A DNA stretch of 64,000 nucleotides from Melieria omissa. Lineage: Eukaryota; Arthropoda; Insecta; Diptera; Ulidiidae. The DNA lies in the NCBI GenBank assembly GCA_963971225.1, contig OZ020267.1:48555993-48619992 (forward strand). Direction: 5' to 3'. This document shows, piece after piece, positions 1 to 13,700 of the stretch. The notes below the pieces were generated by a model, which saw nothing but the letters and a program-made list of their open reading frames with translations, was not told the origin of the DNA and ran no database searches. The first letter of the stretch is position 1. Every line of letters starts with the position of its first letter. The position numbers and the translations under genes were made by a program.

Positions 1-530
1 TACTGGGGAAAGTTAAAATTTTAAGTTTTACGTTATATGCTTCTACTATATGTGGTTACATAGCAACAATTCATGACATGTTTAAATTTGTTTACTCGGA
101 CCCTATATTTTAGAGTGTTTTTCTATGAGAGCAACTACATTGTTGTGGCTGTAACAATTACTTAAACATAAAACTTTTTACGCATAACGAAAATTTGAAT
201 ATTTCTTCATTTATTTCAGCCAAATTAAAAAAAAAAGTATCTAAATTGAAAAAAAACGTCAAATTAAAAAAGTTATCTAATTTTTCTGCTTCTTCTTCCT
301 TCACTATGTCAAGATGTACCATTAAAAAAACGTGTATACATCTCTTCTCTAAACTTTAATATTCAGTTTATTAATTTCGTATTTTTCCTAAAACTTCAAA
401 CTATTCTGAGGAACAACATAAAAATGTATTCTTGCAACCATAGAAGATGCAGACGTCCACAAAGTAGCATGTTGTCATATGGCAACAAAATAGCGAAAGG
501 GTTAATGGAATTTTTTCAGGGACGTAACAA
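1..530. repeat. Dispersed AT-rich repeat, copy 1
   Basis: No gene is visible here. Stretches of about 60-515 align in the same order with about 54060-54570: a block around 'tagagtgtt', a 'ctgcttcttct' block, 'atattcagtt', and a closing block with 'acgtc..caaagt.gcatgttg' and 'ggcaacaaa'. The two copies differ by many substitutions and indels, so the repeat is old. No terminal repeat or coding capacity was found, so its class is unknown. Confidence 0.5.
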
Positions 531-1390
531 TTATGGTTTTTATAAAAAAAATAAATTTTAACTATCTTTTAACCTTTATTTTTTCCGACAAAAATAAAAG
601 TTATTTTATGCCTTTTATCATTTCAGGCAATTTAAAATTTTTCAAAGGCCGTTTGATTTGTCTTATAGCTCAAAATGTGCGGCGTGATGAGACGAAAAAA
701 ATTGTGTCTACAGTTTTTTAGTAGGTCAAACGGCCTTTGAAAAAATTCAAATTGTCTGATACATTTGACCGAAAAAATAAGTCACAAAATAACTGTTATT
801 TTTGACCGATTAAATAAAAGTCAAAAGTCAAAAAACTGTTATTTTTTACCGATAAAAAAAAGTCAAAAGTAATAGATAGTTTTGCCTGAAAAGGTAAAAG
901 GCACAAAATAACAGTTATTTGTTACTTTTATAGTAAAAGTAAACAATTTAAAATAATGGCGAAGCTGAGGCAATTCGAATCATAATGGTATATTTGAAAA
1001 AGTTCAATGACAAATTTTGAAAAGTGTGAAATAACAGTTATTTTCAGTCCTTGAATTTTTCATCTTACACGATACCACAGCTGAAAGTGTTATAATACGT
1101 AACTTAAAAGTTGTATTTACTGCCTCAGTTGTCTATTATATGGTGATTACGAATTTCTAAAGGAACATTTTCACATATGTATTAATTTTTAAGTTTGATG
1201 CAGTGTGGCTGGGCAAATTTTTGTAAAAATTCGATTTCTGTTTTTGTATTTCACATTGTTTATTCCAAGAGAATTTGATTTTGATAATTCCTGCAACATT
1301 TTACGGCAAATAAAAAATAATTTAAGGAACTTCTCTATTTAATTTTTCATATCGCTATACAATTTTTGTGCTTAGCAAATTTCGTACACT
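531..1390. other. AT-rich non-coding stretch upstream of the SV2-like gene
   Basis: Composed of imperfect short repeats of the type 'aaaataaaagtcaaaa' and 'ataacagttatttt' between about 540 and 1060. Similar short motifs recur around 53660-53930. I see no reading frame with recognisable protein content. Confidence 0.4.
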
Positions 1391-1391
1391 G

Positions 1392-1399
1392 TATATAAA
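1392..1399 (+). promoter_or_regulatory. Candidate TATA box of the SV2-like gene
   Basis: TATATAAA lies about 320 bases before the first usable ATG (1721). The match is good, but the region is very AT-rich, so chance occurrence is likely. No convincing initiator motif was found at the expected spacing. Confidence 0.25.
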
Positions 1400-1720
1400 C
1401 CCTACATATCCTTGCAATAGTATACTACAGCACAAAACAATAAGAGAGTTCTAACCACCATCAACACATACACGGTTGCGGCACTGTGCAAAGACACAGT
1501 GTGTCTTTGTAGACAAGTTTCAATTAATTGCTTTGAATAGTTTTCAATGATCGACATTTTTACCCGTTTTACCCATTGTTAAAAACGTGATGTTATTTTG
1601 GGATTTTTTTGTGCATAAGTATTTAACGTCTGTACCTTTTATAACACTTATGATTTTTGTTCGCTTATTTTCCATAGTTGACTGTGGCAATTTATTAATT
1701 CGGCTATTTGCACACGTTGT

Positions 1721-4700
1721 GTGCATATGCGTATTTTCTTTAAAGGTCTTGATTTTTTGGAGGATTTAACTAGCGATTACGAAAACGCTGTAGTTCAGAC
1801 CGGCTTTGGTAGATTTCACTTAATGCTATTAGCAGTATGTGGCCTCATCTATATGAATACGGCAATCGGCGTGACTATCATATCGTTCGTGCTGCCGTCG
1901 GCAACGTGCGACTTTCAGATGACGTCCGAGGACAAAGGATGGTTGTCGGCTTCCCCCATGCTCGGCATGCTGATAGGCTCATACTTTTGGGGGTGTCTCG
2001 CTGACACAAAAGGTCGACGCATTGTCCTGATTGCCACTTTGCTAGCTGACGGGGTGTGTGGATTGCTGTCATCGCTCGCGCCATATTACCTGATGTTTTT
2101 GTTTATTCGCTTCTTCAACGGGTTTAAGTAAGTGCATTCCTATAATCTCTAAGTTACCATTACCACGTACCCACCTAATCACGTATTGCAAAAAAAACAT
2201 TTACAATGCTTCAATCTAACGCAAACAAATGTAGAGCCATTTGTGTAGAAATCTATTAACAGTAAAACATGCATCACGACTAAAGACACTTGTCAAAAAG
2301 TTCGGCTCTATACAGTGGTTCAAAGTTCAAATGAAAGCAGCCGCTCAACAAAATTCAGATCAAAACACTTATCAAAATTATTTTTTTATTTAGAAAACAC
2401 AGTTGATAAGAAAATTTAAAGCAGCAGAAACAGAAATATGATTTTCTTTTTCATTCATAAATGATCGAGAGATACGTGGAAAGTGTATTTTAAAATTTAA
2501 ATAAAACGGCAAATGGATATGCAAACATTACAACAATGTTGAACGTAAAATTTAGTGCTTAGTTGAAAGGGTCTAGTGACGCACAGAAGAGGAAGGTGAA
2601 TTGGGGGTTCACACAATTTCTCGCGCAAAAAAGGTTTGAAATGGAATTGGGCTCAAAAGTTGTATGCAAAATACCCCTAAAATTAAGTTCTGTGTGCGCC
2701 ACTAAAAAGAACGTTGCTCAATAACCGCTTTCATTACCGCTTTTACTCAATAACCGATGTCAATGAGTTACTTTCAAAACAACGGCGTTCATAATACGGT
2801 GGCATTGCAGTGTAAGTGTGTACGTATGTATGTATATGTATGCATTAGGGGTCGCAATTTTTTGCTATTTTGCGATCCCGAGATTTTCGGGATTGAAATG
2901 TCAAATCCCGGGATTCATATAACAAACTTTTTAAATAAAACAATTTTCCCAAATCGCATAAATACTTGTTTATAACATAAGGACTGTATCGAAAATTATA
3001 AATACACCAAAACATGCTTCATACCAGTGCATAACAAAAGTTAGAATTTATTTTTTTTTATAAATGGCATTTCACATTGTATATTTTTGTAAATAGCAAC
3101 AAAAAAAATTATTTAGTGGGAGGCTAACCCACATTTTTAATCTTTTTGTCGAGGTCCTTTTTTAAATTCTGGACACAGCCAGAATCTAATTTTCTGTTAA
3201 GGCAGGTTCTCACCTTGTGGATCCGAAAAAGTGCACTTTTTTTAGGAATTTTTTTTGAGAAAACGGTTAAAGATACAACGCTGAAAATTGTTTCTGGCTA
3301 TGAACACACATTTATTTAGAGAATACAATTTTTCAAATTGAATGAATCAAAAAAAGGGGGGGAGGGGGCGTCCATCAGTGGCGGCATGTCGGCGAGGAGG
3401 TGTCCCGCTACCGGAAGTGATTCCGTCAAAACCCGTGATCGGAAACACAAAAATCGAACACATTCTTAATGTGTACCGTATTATCTATTGAATGAACCAA
3501 GATCATGAACAAAAAATCAAAATTACAAAAGTTATGAGGTTTTGAAAAAAAAATTAAGATTTTCGCATTTTTTTGTTCACTTATTATTTTTTTAAATAAA
3601 CAATTTTCAATATTTTTGGCTGATCGGTGGTTCATTTATTAGAAAAAAACCCTAAGGAACATTTGGAAAAAATTTGGTGACGATTGGTTCATTCCAGCGC
3701 CTTCAATCACTTCCGTAAGGTCCGAAAATGTGGTTCTGAGAAAAACGCGTTTAAAGTTTAAAGCGCGCTTGGCCGGTGCTCTACACTGCTCTATGTAACG
3801 GCCTGTAACTTTTGTAATTTTTCAGATTTTGATCTGACATTTCTGGAGCACATTTTTGAAACATATATCTACACGATAAGGCAAAAAAAAAAAATTGTTG
3901 TTTTTTTTTCCACAAGGTGAGAACCTGCCTTAACACTATTCCCATCTTTTTTAAATTTTTGAACGGAGTTAGCCGGTTTAGATCTTTTTGTAAGGTCCCT
4001 CTTCATCAACGTCCAAAATTTTTCGATAGGGCGTATCTCTGGACACTTTGGAAGATTCATGTTTTTCTTAACAAAATTTATGTTCTTCTCTTCATACCAC
4101 GTTAGTACTGGCTTAGCATAATGGCAAAAAGCTAAGTCAGCGCAAAACCAAGTCTTGCCAGTGTGTTTTTTCACCAACGGCAGCAATCTCTACTTGAGGC
4201 ACTCATTTAGGTACATTTCAGCGTTCAGGGGCTTGTCCGTGAAGAGTGGAGTCGACATTTTTTCACACTTGCATATTGCTTGCCAAACAAGAATCTTATT
4301 GCCAATTTTTTCGCCAAAAATTGATTTGCCAGCTTTGAAATTTCACTGCCTTTCGGAACTGCGTAGAATTGGGGTCCTGGCCGCGTTTTGTAGTCCAATT
4401 TCACGTATGTTTCGTCGTCCATTATGATACAATCAAATTTTTGCCTACAAATATAGTCGTACAATTTTCGGGATCTGGTTTTCACCTGCGCGCATAGCTG
4501 AGTGCTTTGTTTCGGCTGTTTTTGCTTTCTATATGTTCCCAACTGGATTCTCTTCTTGGCACGTTGAACCATTGCTGCACTCGTTCCGACTTTTTTTGCG
4601 CAATCGCGTACGGATATCTCCATATTTTCTTAAATAAGGCACATATCTTAGTATCTAGCAATGGTTAGGACGCACCCTTTTTACAACCTTGTCCTGGTAA

Positions 4701-7700
4701 ATCTTCAAATGTGCAATGTGTAGTATACCGGCGAATAGTTTTTGCACAGCAAACAGGCTAACATTTGCTTCTTTTGCTAGTTTTCTATACGACATTCCTT
4801 TGGTTGATGCCCATTTGGACAAAATTTCCTGACGAAGTTTTGCGGAAAGCCCTCTCATTTTTAAGCGTTTCGATATACTACAACAAATTTTTCACGAAAA
4901 TAACAATTTGAACCTCTAGAATCTAAAAACCGATATTGCTGAGCAACCAACATTGCATAGCCCACTTTATATGATTTTTAAAGTGTATTCATAATTTTCG
5001 ATACAGTCCTTATTTACCATAAAAATGGGCACAGTTAAGATTTTTGATCTTGAATTTAATCACATTTTGTTTAACTTACAAGTTTTTCATTTAACATTTA
5101 TCTTCAGTTTGATAACATTTTGTTTTATCCAAAAATGACACTTAAACATAACTTATTGATTTGGAACAGATGTATCAGAAAGTGCATATATGCATATTTG
5201 ATAAAAAAAAAAATAAAAAAGTTAATTTGTTTGTACTTTTAGTTTTACTTCGATTATTTCGATAAAAAAGTTAAGCGTTTTGATTAACTAAAAACTGAGA
5301 TCTTTAAAATACAAAGGCATCAAGTGTTTTGTCTTCTAATCTAGAGCGAAATTTATTGCAAATAAAGCCTGCTGAAGAGAAACATCCTTCAGATTCAACA
5401 CTTGTTGGTTGAATGCTTAGTAAATAATCATAGGCCTTTTGCAAAAGACGCCCTCTATCCCCTCCCTCCTCTCTCAAATAAGGAATTGGGCTTTTGTGCC
5501 TTTAAATTTATTTCATTTGAACTTTGAAGCATCTTTTGCAATCCCGAAAATCCCGGAGGATTTTAATCCCGGGATTTTCGGGACTGGAAAAAGTCCGGGA
5601 TCACGGGATTCCGGGATCCCGGGATTACGATGCCTAGTATGCATTCTTTACAATGCTTCGTAAAGTTGGCTTCTAATTGAAAAGATTTTAAAACCATCAC
5701 TTGATTGTCGTCTCAATTTGTAAACCACTTAAATATCAGCTTTACATGCAGCTTTCAGTTACTTAACGCAGTACACCTCGATCTTAAATACGATACGCTA
5801 CACATTAACAAATATTATAATTTTACAGCGTAGCCGGTGCCATGGGTATTGTATTCCCGTATTTGGGTGAATTTCAGCCAACCAAATATCGAGAAAAAAT
5901 TTTGTGTTGGATGGAATTATTTTGGACGTTCGGAATAATTCTATTGCCTGGTATGTATTTTGAACCCTTGAATTTATCACCAGAAAACTTGTACACCTGT
6001 ATGTGTTTGAATATGAGCGCAATTGGTGTAGCGTAGTGTAGTGTGGGGGTTTTCGTGGTTTTTAAGTAATATAGTGCATAAAGATGCCAGTCAAGAAGAA
6101 GAAGATAAAGGCTACAGCCAGCACGTTGTTTGGTAAATTTTCTTATTTTCACTTCAAGCTATGTTATTATAAATTTAAAATTGTATCAGCAAATAAAATT
6201 AAGCCAACATTTCTATTAAGGTTCACTTAGCGCTTTTGCTTGAAATGTGATAATTAGCTCATGACAAGTATGCTAATAAAATAAACTACCTGAAACGTTC
6301 AACCAATACCACACATTAATTTTAAAAGAGCATTTTCGTTCGGATTTTGAAAGTAGGCGTTTGAATTTTATGGGCTTGAACATGTTAAGTTTAACTCATC
6401 AAATCGAAACAACTTGCGGCTATACACCCCTTTCGTTGCGTTTCGCTTTACTGCAAGCCAATATGTTTAAACAACCCTTAAGTTGACTATACTTTTGGGG
6501 GCTTTTATCCATTTTTTAAACAAATTCATTTGTAAAGTTTAGTACCTATTTCCTCATATTTTTATAAAGTAATTCTCATCAAAAGCGTACAAGTAATTTG
6601 GTTATTCCTACAATGTCCAACTGTCTGACTAAATTCAAACTAAATAAAATATAATTTTTCAAGGAAACTTTGTATATATTTTTTTCTTTACAGGTATTGC
6701 ATGGGCCATAATACCATTACATACAGATTTTAAATACGGAGTATTTTTCTATCATAGCTGGAATTTGTTTGTTGCGATGTGCGCAATTCCAAGGTAATTA
6801 TACTCTTAATTAAATCGAATTAAGTTTTCTGAAGAGTTCTTTCTTTTCACCCTTTCCTCCATCCGTTTATCTCTACATCCTTTATAAAATGAAAATATAC
6901 ATTTTGTTTATTTCTGAACTTTACTGGGATACACCGGGACACATTTTTGAAATCTGAAGAGTAAAGGCTTTCCTTCGCTTACTTGCCGTATAGGCAATAT
7001 TCGAAAAATAGTAAGGAGTGAAACAGAAAAATTTCAGAATTTTTACGCATCCAGCATACAACATTGCCAAGAGTTAGGAAGCTGGTATTTGCGAGTGAAA
7101 GTATCTATAATTATTGCAGTTTCTTGCTATATTAGTCAATTGCATCTTGGATCCACTTTAGTCAACATGTCCAGCCCGCAAAAGTACTGCCACAAATTAT
7201 TACTGGACATTTTCTTGACTAATAAGACGAAGTCTAGACTAAGCATTGCAAGGAAAAGCAAAGCGAGCGTAGTGACGGTTTATATGTTATAAACAACTAC
7301 AACGCGGGAAACTCCATCTACAGAGCCGAAGAGTTAGGCAGAAAAAAGGGTCCGAGTAACCAAGAAGTGCTGAAGAGGGTTGTTAGCACATATCGGAATA
7401 ACCCCACGAGGTCGACTTGAGATGTTGCAGCTCCATCAGGCACATCGCCATCAACTGAGATGCGATATAAGCGAAGTCAAGGATTAAGGACCTACGAACA
7501 GCAGAAAGTGCCTGACCGGTCGGAAGCAAAAGAAAAAATAGCGAAGACGCAGGCTCGAAAATTGTATGACGATTACGTAAGCAAGCTCATTTAAATGATT
7601 CTCGATGATGAAACCTACTCTAAGGTGGACTTCAAGCAGTTGCCCGGGAATACCTATTTCACCAAAAAGAATAAGGATGGAACATCCAGAAAATACTCCG

Positions 7701-10700
7701 AAATTTCCAAAACGCTTGGCAAGCTATTTGCTCCTGCAGTCTACGGAGCGAGGTTTTCATTAGGACAGGAATAATTAACTATAGAATATATAAAATAATG
7801 TCTGCAAAAACCCTTTATAGCACTTATTGAATAGCACAAAGGAACAGTTTTATTTTGGCCAGACCTAGTGACAAGCCACTACTTCAGGTCAACTATGGAA
7901 TAGTATGAAGGAAATTGTGTCACGGTGGTCCCAAAAAAAGCAAATCCTTCCAAATGCCTGGAACGTCGGCCTATTGAAAAATATTGGTTTGTAATGAAGC
8001 AAACCTTAAGAACAACAAAGTTTGCAAAAATTATGTACAGTTCTTAAAATGATGGAAGCAAGCCTATGCAATAGTCACCGAAAGTACTGTCCAATCTCTA
8101 ATTAATAACGTTAAGAAAAGTATAAAAAATTTTGTGACCACTAATTATATTTCATTACATTTTTTTGTGAATTAGAGTTTAGGAAATTTATAATAAACTT
8201 CAGTTTATTTTAGTAAAATCAGACTATTCCTTTTTTTAATGCGTCCTTAAAAATTCAAAATTTTTTCTGGTTCACTCCTTACAAACTAAGCTGTCTCGTT
8301 TGTCCTTTAAGCTTTAGTAAAATAGACGCGGGAAGAAGGCGAGCCGCAGGATAAAGAAAAGCCGGTCAAAACAGACTTTATAATTTGTATACATTATATT
8401 TGACAATACTTCGATCCAAATAATAAACTACGTAATTACTCCAGTTGAATCAACCAAAGACAGCGAACAGATTGCTCCAGAAACTTTGTTTTATATTTCT
8501 AGTTTTATGCTCGGTTTATGGTTATTCGCGTTTCCGGAAAGCCCAAAATTTCTTTTGGAACACGGAGAAACGGAAAAAGCTTTAGAAGTTTTAATACACA
8601 TGTTTATAAAAAACACCGGCCTACGGCGAGAAGACTACCCTGTAAGTATAATATGCAGCTGAAACGAGAAATTATTCAAGTTTGTACGATATCGTACCGT
8701 CTTGCAAATCTTTCCAGTGCAAATCTTTACGCGGGCCGAATAGACCGGGTGAGAAAAGTGGTGAAAAAAGCATTCGCAGCTTGCGCATACGCAAACCAAA
8801 TGAATTAAAGTTGCTACTGTCCGAAATTTGGAACCAAACCAAAACCCTGTGCAAGAAGCCACATATAAGGAACACGTCCCTAACATGCGGAATTCAGTTT
8901 TGCTTGACAACAAGGTGAGAAGATATGAAGAAGTACACTCCTTCTGCCTAAATATGATTACAAATCACCACACCGTAAGTTAAAAAATTTACCACCTTCT
9001 GCATACATAAACGAAGTTGTGAAGTTATAATAAATTAATAGGGTCCAATTTTTCGGGTCATGCACTTTTTCGTCAAACCTCACAAAAAGAGAAATTCCGC
9101 AGCATCGTAATCGAATGTCTGTCGCATATGTACATATTTAACACTGGTAGCTCGATTGTGGGACTATGAGACTTTGCTCCCGCAACCGTCCGTGTTATGC
9201 GAATTTATACACGAAGGGCATTGGAATTCTAACTAAATCTAATTCATACACATAAGTATGTGAAGTGCACGCAATTTTGCAAATGAGCCAATTTTTGAAA
9301 CCTTTGACTGCTTCGCATATTGAATTCCTTGTCAGGTTGTAATGGCCTTACAGCAAGCAAGCGATAAACCTTCCATATATATTTGAGTATACATTACAAC
9401 TTAAAAAATATTTATGTATTTTTTCAGCTATTACACATTAATGGTTTGGTTTCCGGAACTGTTTCAACGATTTGATGATTACGAGAGAGAGCATCCAGGA
9501 AAATCAGCATCCGTTTGTGACGTTTCGTCTATTGTAGTCACGAATTCGTAAGCGCAATTGCATTTTTTACTAATTGTATTTGACCATATTATCTGTTTTA
9601 TTAACCCATGATACTCAGAAGCTGAGCAAAATCAGGTGCAATTTAATGCAAATGGGCTTTGTAATTCTATCCACTTACGGGATTTGTATGTAATGCACAA
9701 ACATATTTTTCATATAACTCTACAATTCAAGATAATGCGAGTTTTTCAATTAATCAATTCAATTAATTAATTAATTAATATAATATCCCTTGGAAGGCAG
9801 CTCCACCCAAACTGTAAGCGATAAGATATTATTGTCATCGATGCAAACATCCAGATCTTAGAATTAAATACTTTACTCTGAAATAACTTTTCTTACTCTG
9901 AACACTTAAAATATGTTATTATATTGAAAAAGTTGGTTCTTGAAACCTAGGAGAAGTTAGAACTAAGGCGAAATCGTAAGCTAAAATATTATGTACAGCA
10001 ATATTCTTGTACAATACATTTATCTACCAATCCATTTATTTCTAAGTCTGCTGAAAAAATATACAATACATTTGTATAAAAAATTCGGTGCATAGAAAAA
10101 CAAGTAAAACATAGTGCACCATTTTTTGTCAACGTCAAAGAGTACTGGCAATAACCGGTTAAGGGTTAATGGATAAGCTGATGTCTGTACGAACAATTTA
10201 AATTAAAAAAAATAACTGCTGAATGCTTGTTGCTAATGCCTAATTAAGGCGGATATTGGTACCATTTGTATGCTTTACATATTTACACATAGGTAATCAG
10301 GATTGTCAACAAGGCTGTTCCTTATGTTGGTTTCGTTAACCAATTCTGCCAGGGTAGGTGATTAGCCTATCGCTAGCAGTCCTAGGTATGGGGCTGCCAT
10401 AACACTTCGTTCAATAATGTGTGTGACTAACTAATTAAAACACATTTTTTTGCCAAAATTCGTTTTTATTCATCAACATAGTCCCCTTTTAGGGAGATAC
10501 AATCATTCCAACGCTTTTCCAATCTTTCGATACCGCCTTTGTAGAACGATTTTTCTTTGCCTTCAAAATAGGCGTTAGTTTCGGCGATTACTTCATCATT
10601 TGAGCCAAATCTCTTACCACGGAGCATCTTTTTGAGGTCTGCGAAGAGCCAGTAGTCGCTGGGGGCCAGATCTGGAGAATACGGGGGATGAGGAAGCAAT

Positions 10701-13700
10701 TCGAAGCCCAATTCATGCATTTTTGCCATCGTTTTCATCGACTTGTGACACGGTGCATTGTCTTTGTGAAACAACACTTTTTTCTTCTTCATATGGGGCC
10801 GCTTAATCGCGATTTCTTCTTTCAAACGTTCCAACAACGCTATATAATAGTCGCTTTTGATTGTTTTCCCTTTCTCAAGATAGTCGATGAATATTATTCC
10901 GTGCACATCCCAAAATACTGACGCCATAACCTTGCCAGCCGATGTTTGTGCCTTTGGACGCTTTGGGCGGCTTTCACCGGTCGCATGCCACTCAGCAGAC
11001 TGCCGATTTGACTCTGGAGTGAAATGGTGGATCCATGTTTCATCCATTGTGATGTACCGACGCAAAAACTCCGACTTGTTGCGCGTAAACATGTCCAAAC
11101 AGCTCTTTGAATCATCGATTCGTGGTTGTTTTTGCTCCGGTGTGAGCAAACGCGGCACCCATTTCGAAAACACCTTTTTCATAACCAAATGTTCGTGTAT
11201 TATGGTGTGTACACTGCCTGCTGATATCTTTAGAATGTCAGAAATCTCCCCCACTTTCACTTTACGGTCGGACATAATGATTTTCAGTGTTTTTTCAACG
11301 TTTTCCGGAATAACAGCGTCATTTGGCCGTCCAGTAGATGGAATGTCATCGGTGTCTGTACGACCACGTTTGAATTCGGCATACCAATAACAAATGGTTC
11401 TTTTTGATGGAGCAGAGTCCGAATAATGTTTTTCAAGCCATTCCTGGCATTGAACAGTATTTTTTTTTCATTAACAAACAATGATAAATCAGCACACGGA
11501 ATTGCTTTGAATTCATTTTTTTTGAAAACTGAAAAGTAGTGTCACTTAAAGCACTGTAACTTGTAAACTAATGGTCGGATTGACATATAATTTTGACAGT
11601 AAGCCTAAAAAGGTTCACAAAAATATTGATTTAATATTAGTGCCGCCATCTATGTGTCAGTCACACACATTATTGAACGAAGTGTTATATCGTGCTCTAA
11701 GAGGGACTAAAATATGAGCGCCCTCTGCGCATTCGTAAACGATAAGACACTCGTATTTAAAAATTCACTGTGTGTTTTTTTATAAATGCAATTAAAAAAA
11801 ATTACAATTATTTACAATTTCTGTTCTTAGGACGTTCGTAACATGTGATCCAAATATTGAAGGTAAAGTATTCCTTCACACAATTATAATCGGCCTTGCT
11901 TGCATACCTACCAGTTTTTGGCTGCCTCTGTGTGTACATCGCCTCGGAATTAAATTTTTCTTAGGTAAGTGAATATTTCGTGTAGTTTCATATCAAACTA
12001 CACTGTCCGTCTAAGCATGTCAATCGTAAAAACTGAATAATGAATTATTATATAATTTTTAAGAGATTAATCACACTAAAAAACATTTTTTAAATCAATA
12101 ACTTTGAATGACTCGAGAAAACAACAGGTGTTTCGATTTGGTGAAATAATTTTGGTTATTGAATGCGATTGTGATTTGGCAGCCGCCGTCGCTCAGCTGT
12201 CTAGTGCGTTGGATTTCGAGTATACAGTGACGCCTGATCTCTGTTCGACTCCCCGTAGTAGCCAACACTAAAATATAGATAAAACCGACTTTCATTTCGG
12301 CAGTAGCATTCTCATCAGGATACGGAATTGGCCGGAAAACTTCTTTCATAGATACAGGAATTCAACAAAATTTCATCCTAACTTAACAACCAACAAGATT
12401 TATATGACAAAAATGCGTAAGGCTAACATTAAATCCCTTTTTGGTAAATTTGACCTTAGCTTCACGCAGGCGTAGACAGGGACGCCCTTGATGGACGTCG
12501 CGCTCGTTTTCCCACGTCGACTGTTTGTACGGTGTCACCCACTTCTCAACGAATGCTTTCGTCTTTTTAATCACTTTCGCTGCAGTTGAATGAGACATTT
12601 TTGTCCCTTACTATGCGAAGACAGCCTCAAAGCGCTTTGTATAGCGACACTGAAAGGAATTAGCCATGGGGTAGTTGTACCCCACCGATGGTATAGTCGC
12701 GCCAAAGAGAAAAGGAAATATCCATAATTTGACTGTAAATCGAATTCTGGCATTTCGCGTTCAATAGAGTTGGTCCAATAGCGCACATCTGGTTGAGCTC
12801 AATACCATTTGAAACCATATTTGCCACTCACGATTTTTGAAACAAACAGATATTTTGAGAGTTTGAACTTCAAACCCTCCTTTGTAGGCGCACATGCAGC
12901 AATGTCTAGCTTTAGCAGTGTTGCCAGATGGCCCATTTCCCCCTAAAACCTAAAATTTCCCCCAAAATTTATAATGCACACGTAAAATGAATATTTCATG
13001 AAAATTGCGCATTCTACTTGGTACATGAAATTAAAAAAGACTCACTAGCCAATATATCTGAACTAGTCGTTGATGTAACAAAGATGCAACCTGACTGGCA
13101 CAGACCTTTTAAAAAGCGTGAATTAAAAAAGTCTAAAATATAGACCCCTAAATTTTCCCCCTTCCATATTTATCATAAAATTCCGCCCCAATCCAAACAA
13201 ATAAACCCCAAATCTTGAGGGAAACCCCATAATCTAGCAACACTGAGTTTTAGTGGGACATAGTAATTGCGACGGAGTACGGCAAAGGCAATAAGAGGCG
13301 ATGCTGTAATGCTGGATTTAAGAAGGAGTCGCGCTCTGGTCAGGCAGGTATAAAACGCCGCCGTTCACGGGGCAGGAGGCGGTCTGATTTTCACCAGCAA
13401 AGATACAACACGGGGTGAACTGCATTGAAGTATTCAAAGTGGTTTATATTGGGCACAATCCAGTGAGACAAATACGCCTGCATTGGCCAGTCGGACTGAA
13501 TTTGCTTAGCAATATATTAAAATTTAACACAGCAATGTAATTTGCAAGCAATTGCAAAATTAATAAAACAAAACATCATTCTTTAAATATCCTGAAAACT
13601 ATTAGTTATAACATTTTATACCTATACCCGTTAATAAACGTAAGACAATTTTTGTATTGATTGATATAATTGTGCTAATAATTCTTAGAATTGTACTACT

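Larger units (their letters stand above)
2846..5636. mobile_element. hAT transposon remnant hosting a nested Tc1-like element
   Basis: Outermost element of a three-layer nest in intron 1 of the SV2-like gene. The ends read TAGGGGTCGCAAT and, inverted, TAGGCATCGTAAT. It is flanked by an exact 8-base duplication GTATGCAT (2838-2845 and 5637-5644), the hAT signature. On the minus strand at about 5290-5450 there is a decayed hAT C-terminal dimerisation segment (AYDYLLSIQPTSVESEGCF, then CNKFRSRLEDKTLDAF). About 760 bases of hAT sequence remain once the insert at 2980-5010 is removed. Short inverted motifs of the type 'atcccgggat' are dense near both ends. Confidence 0.8.

Noticed and set aside
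2577..2704. Possible 128-bp MITE with tgacgcacagaa / ttctgtgtgcgcca ends
   Set aside because: The ends match for only about 10 bases with an indel, and no target duplication could be found.
10688..11390. Open frames on the plus strand opposite the mariner transposase (also 33846-34548)
   Set aside because: They are exact antisense shadows of the transposase frame, conserved only because the two copies are nearly identical.
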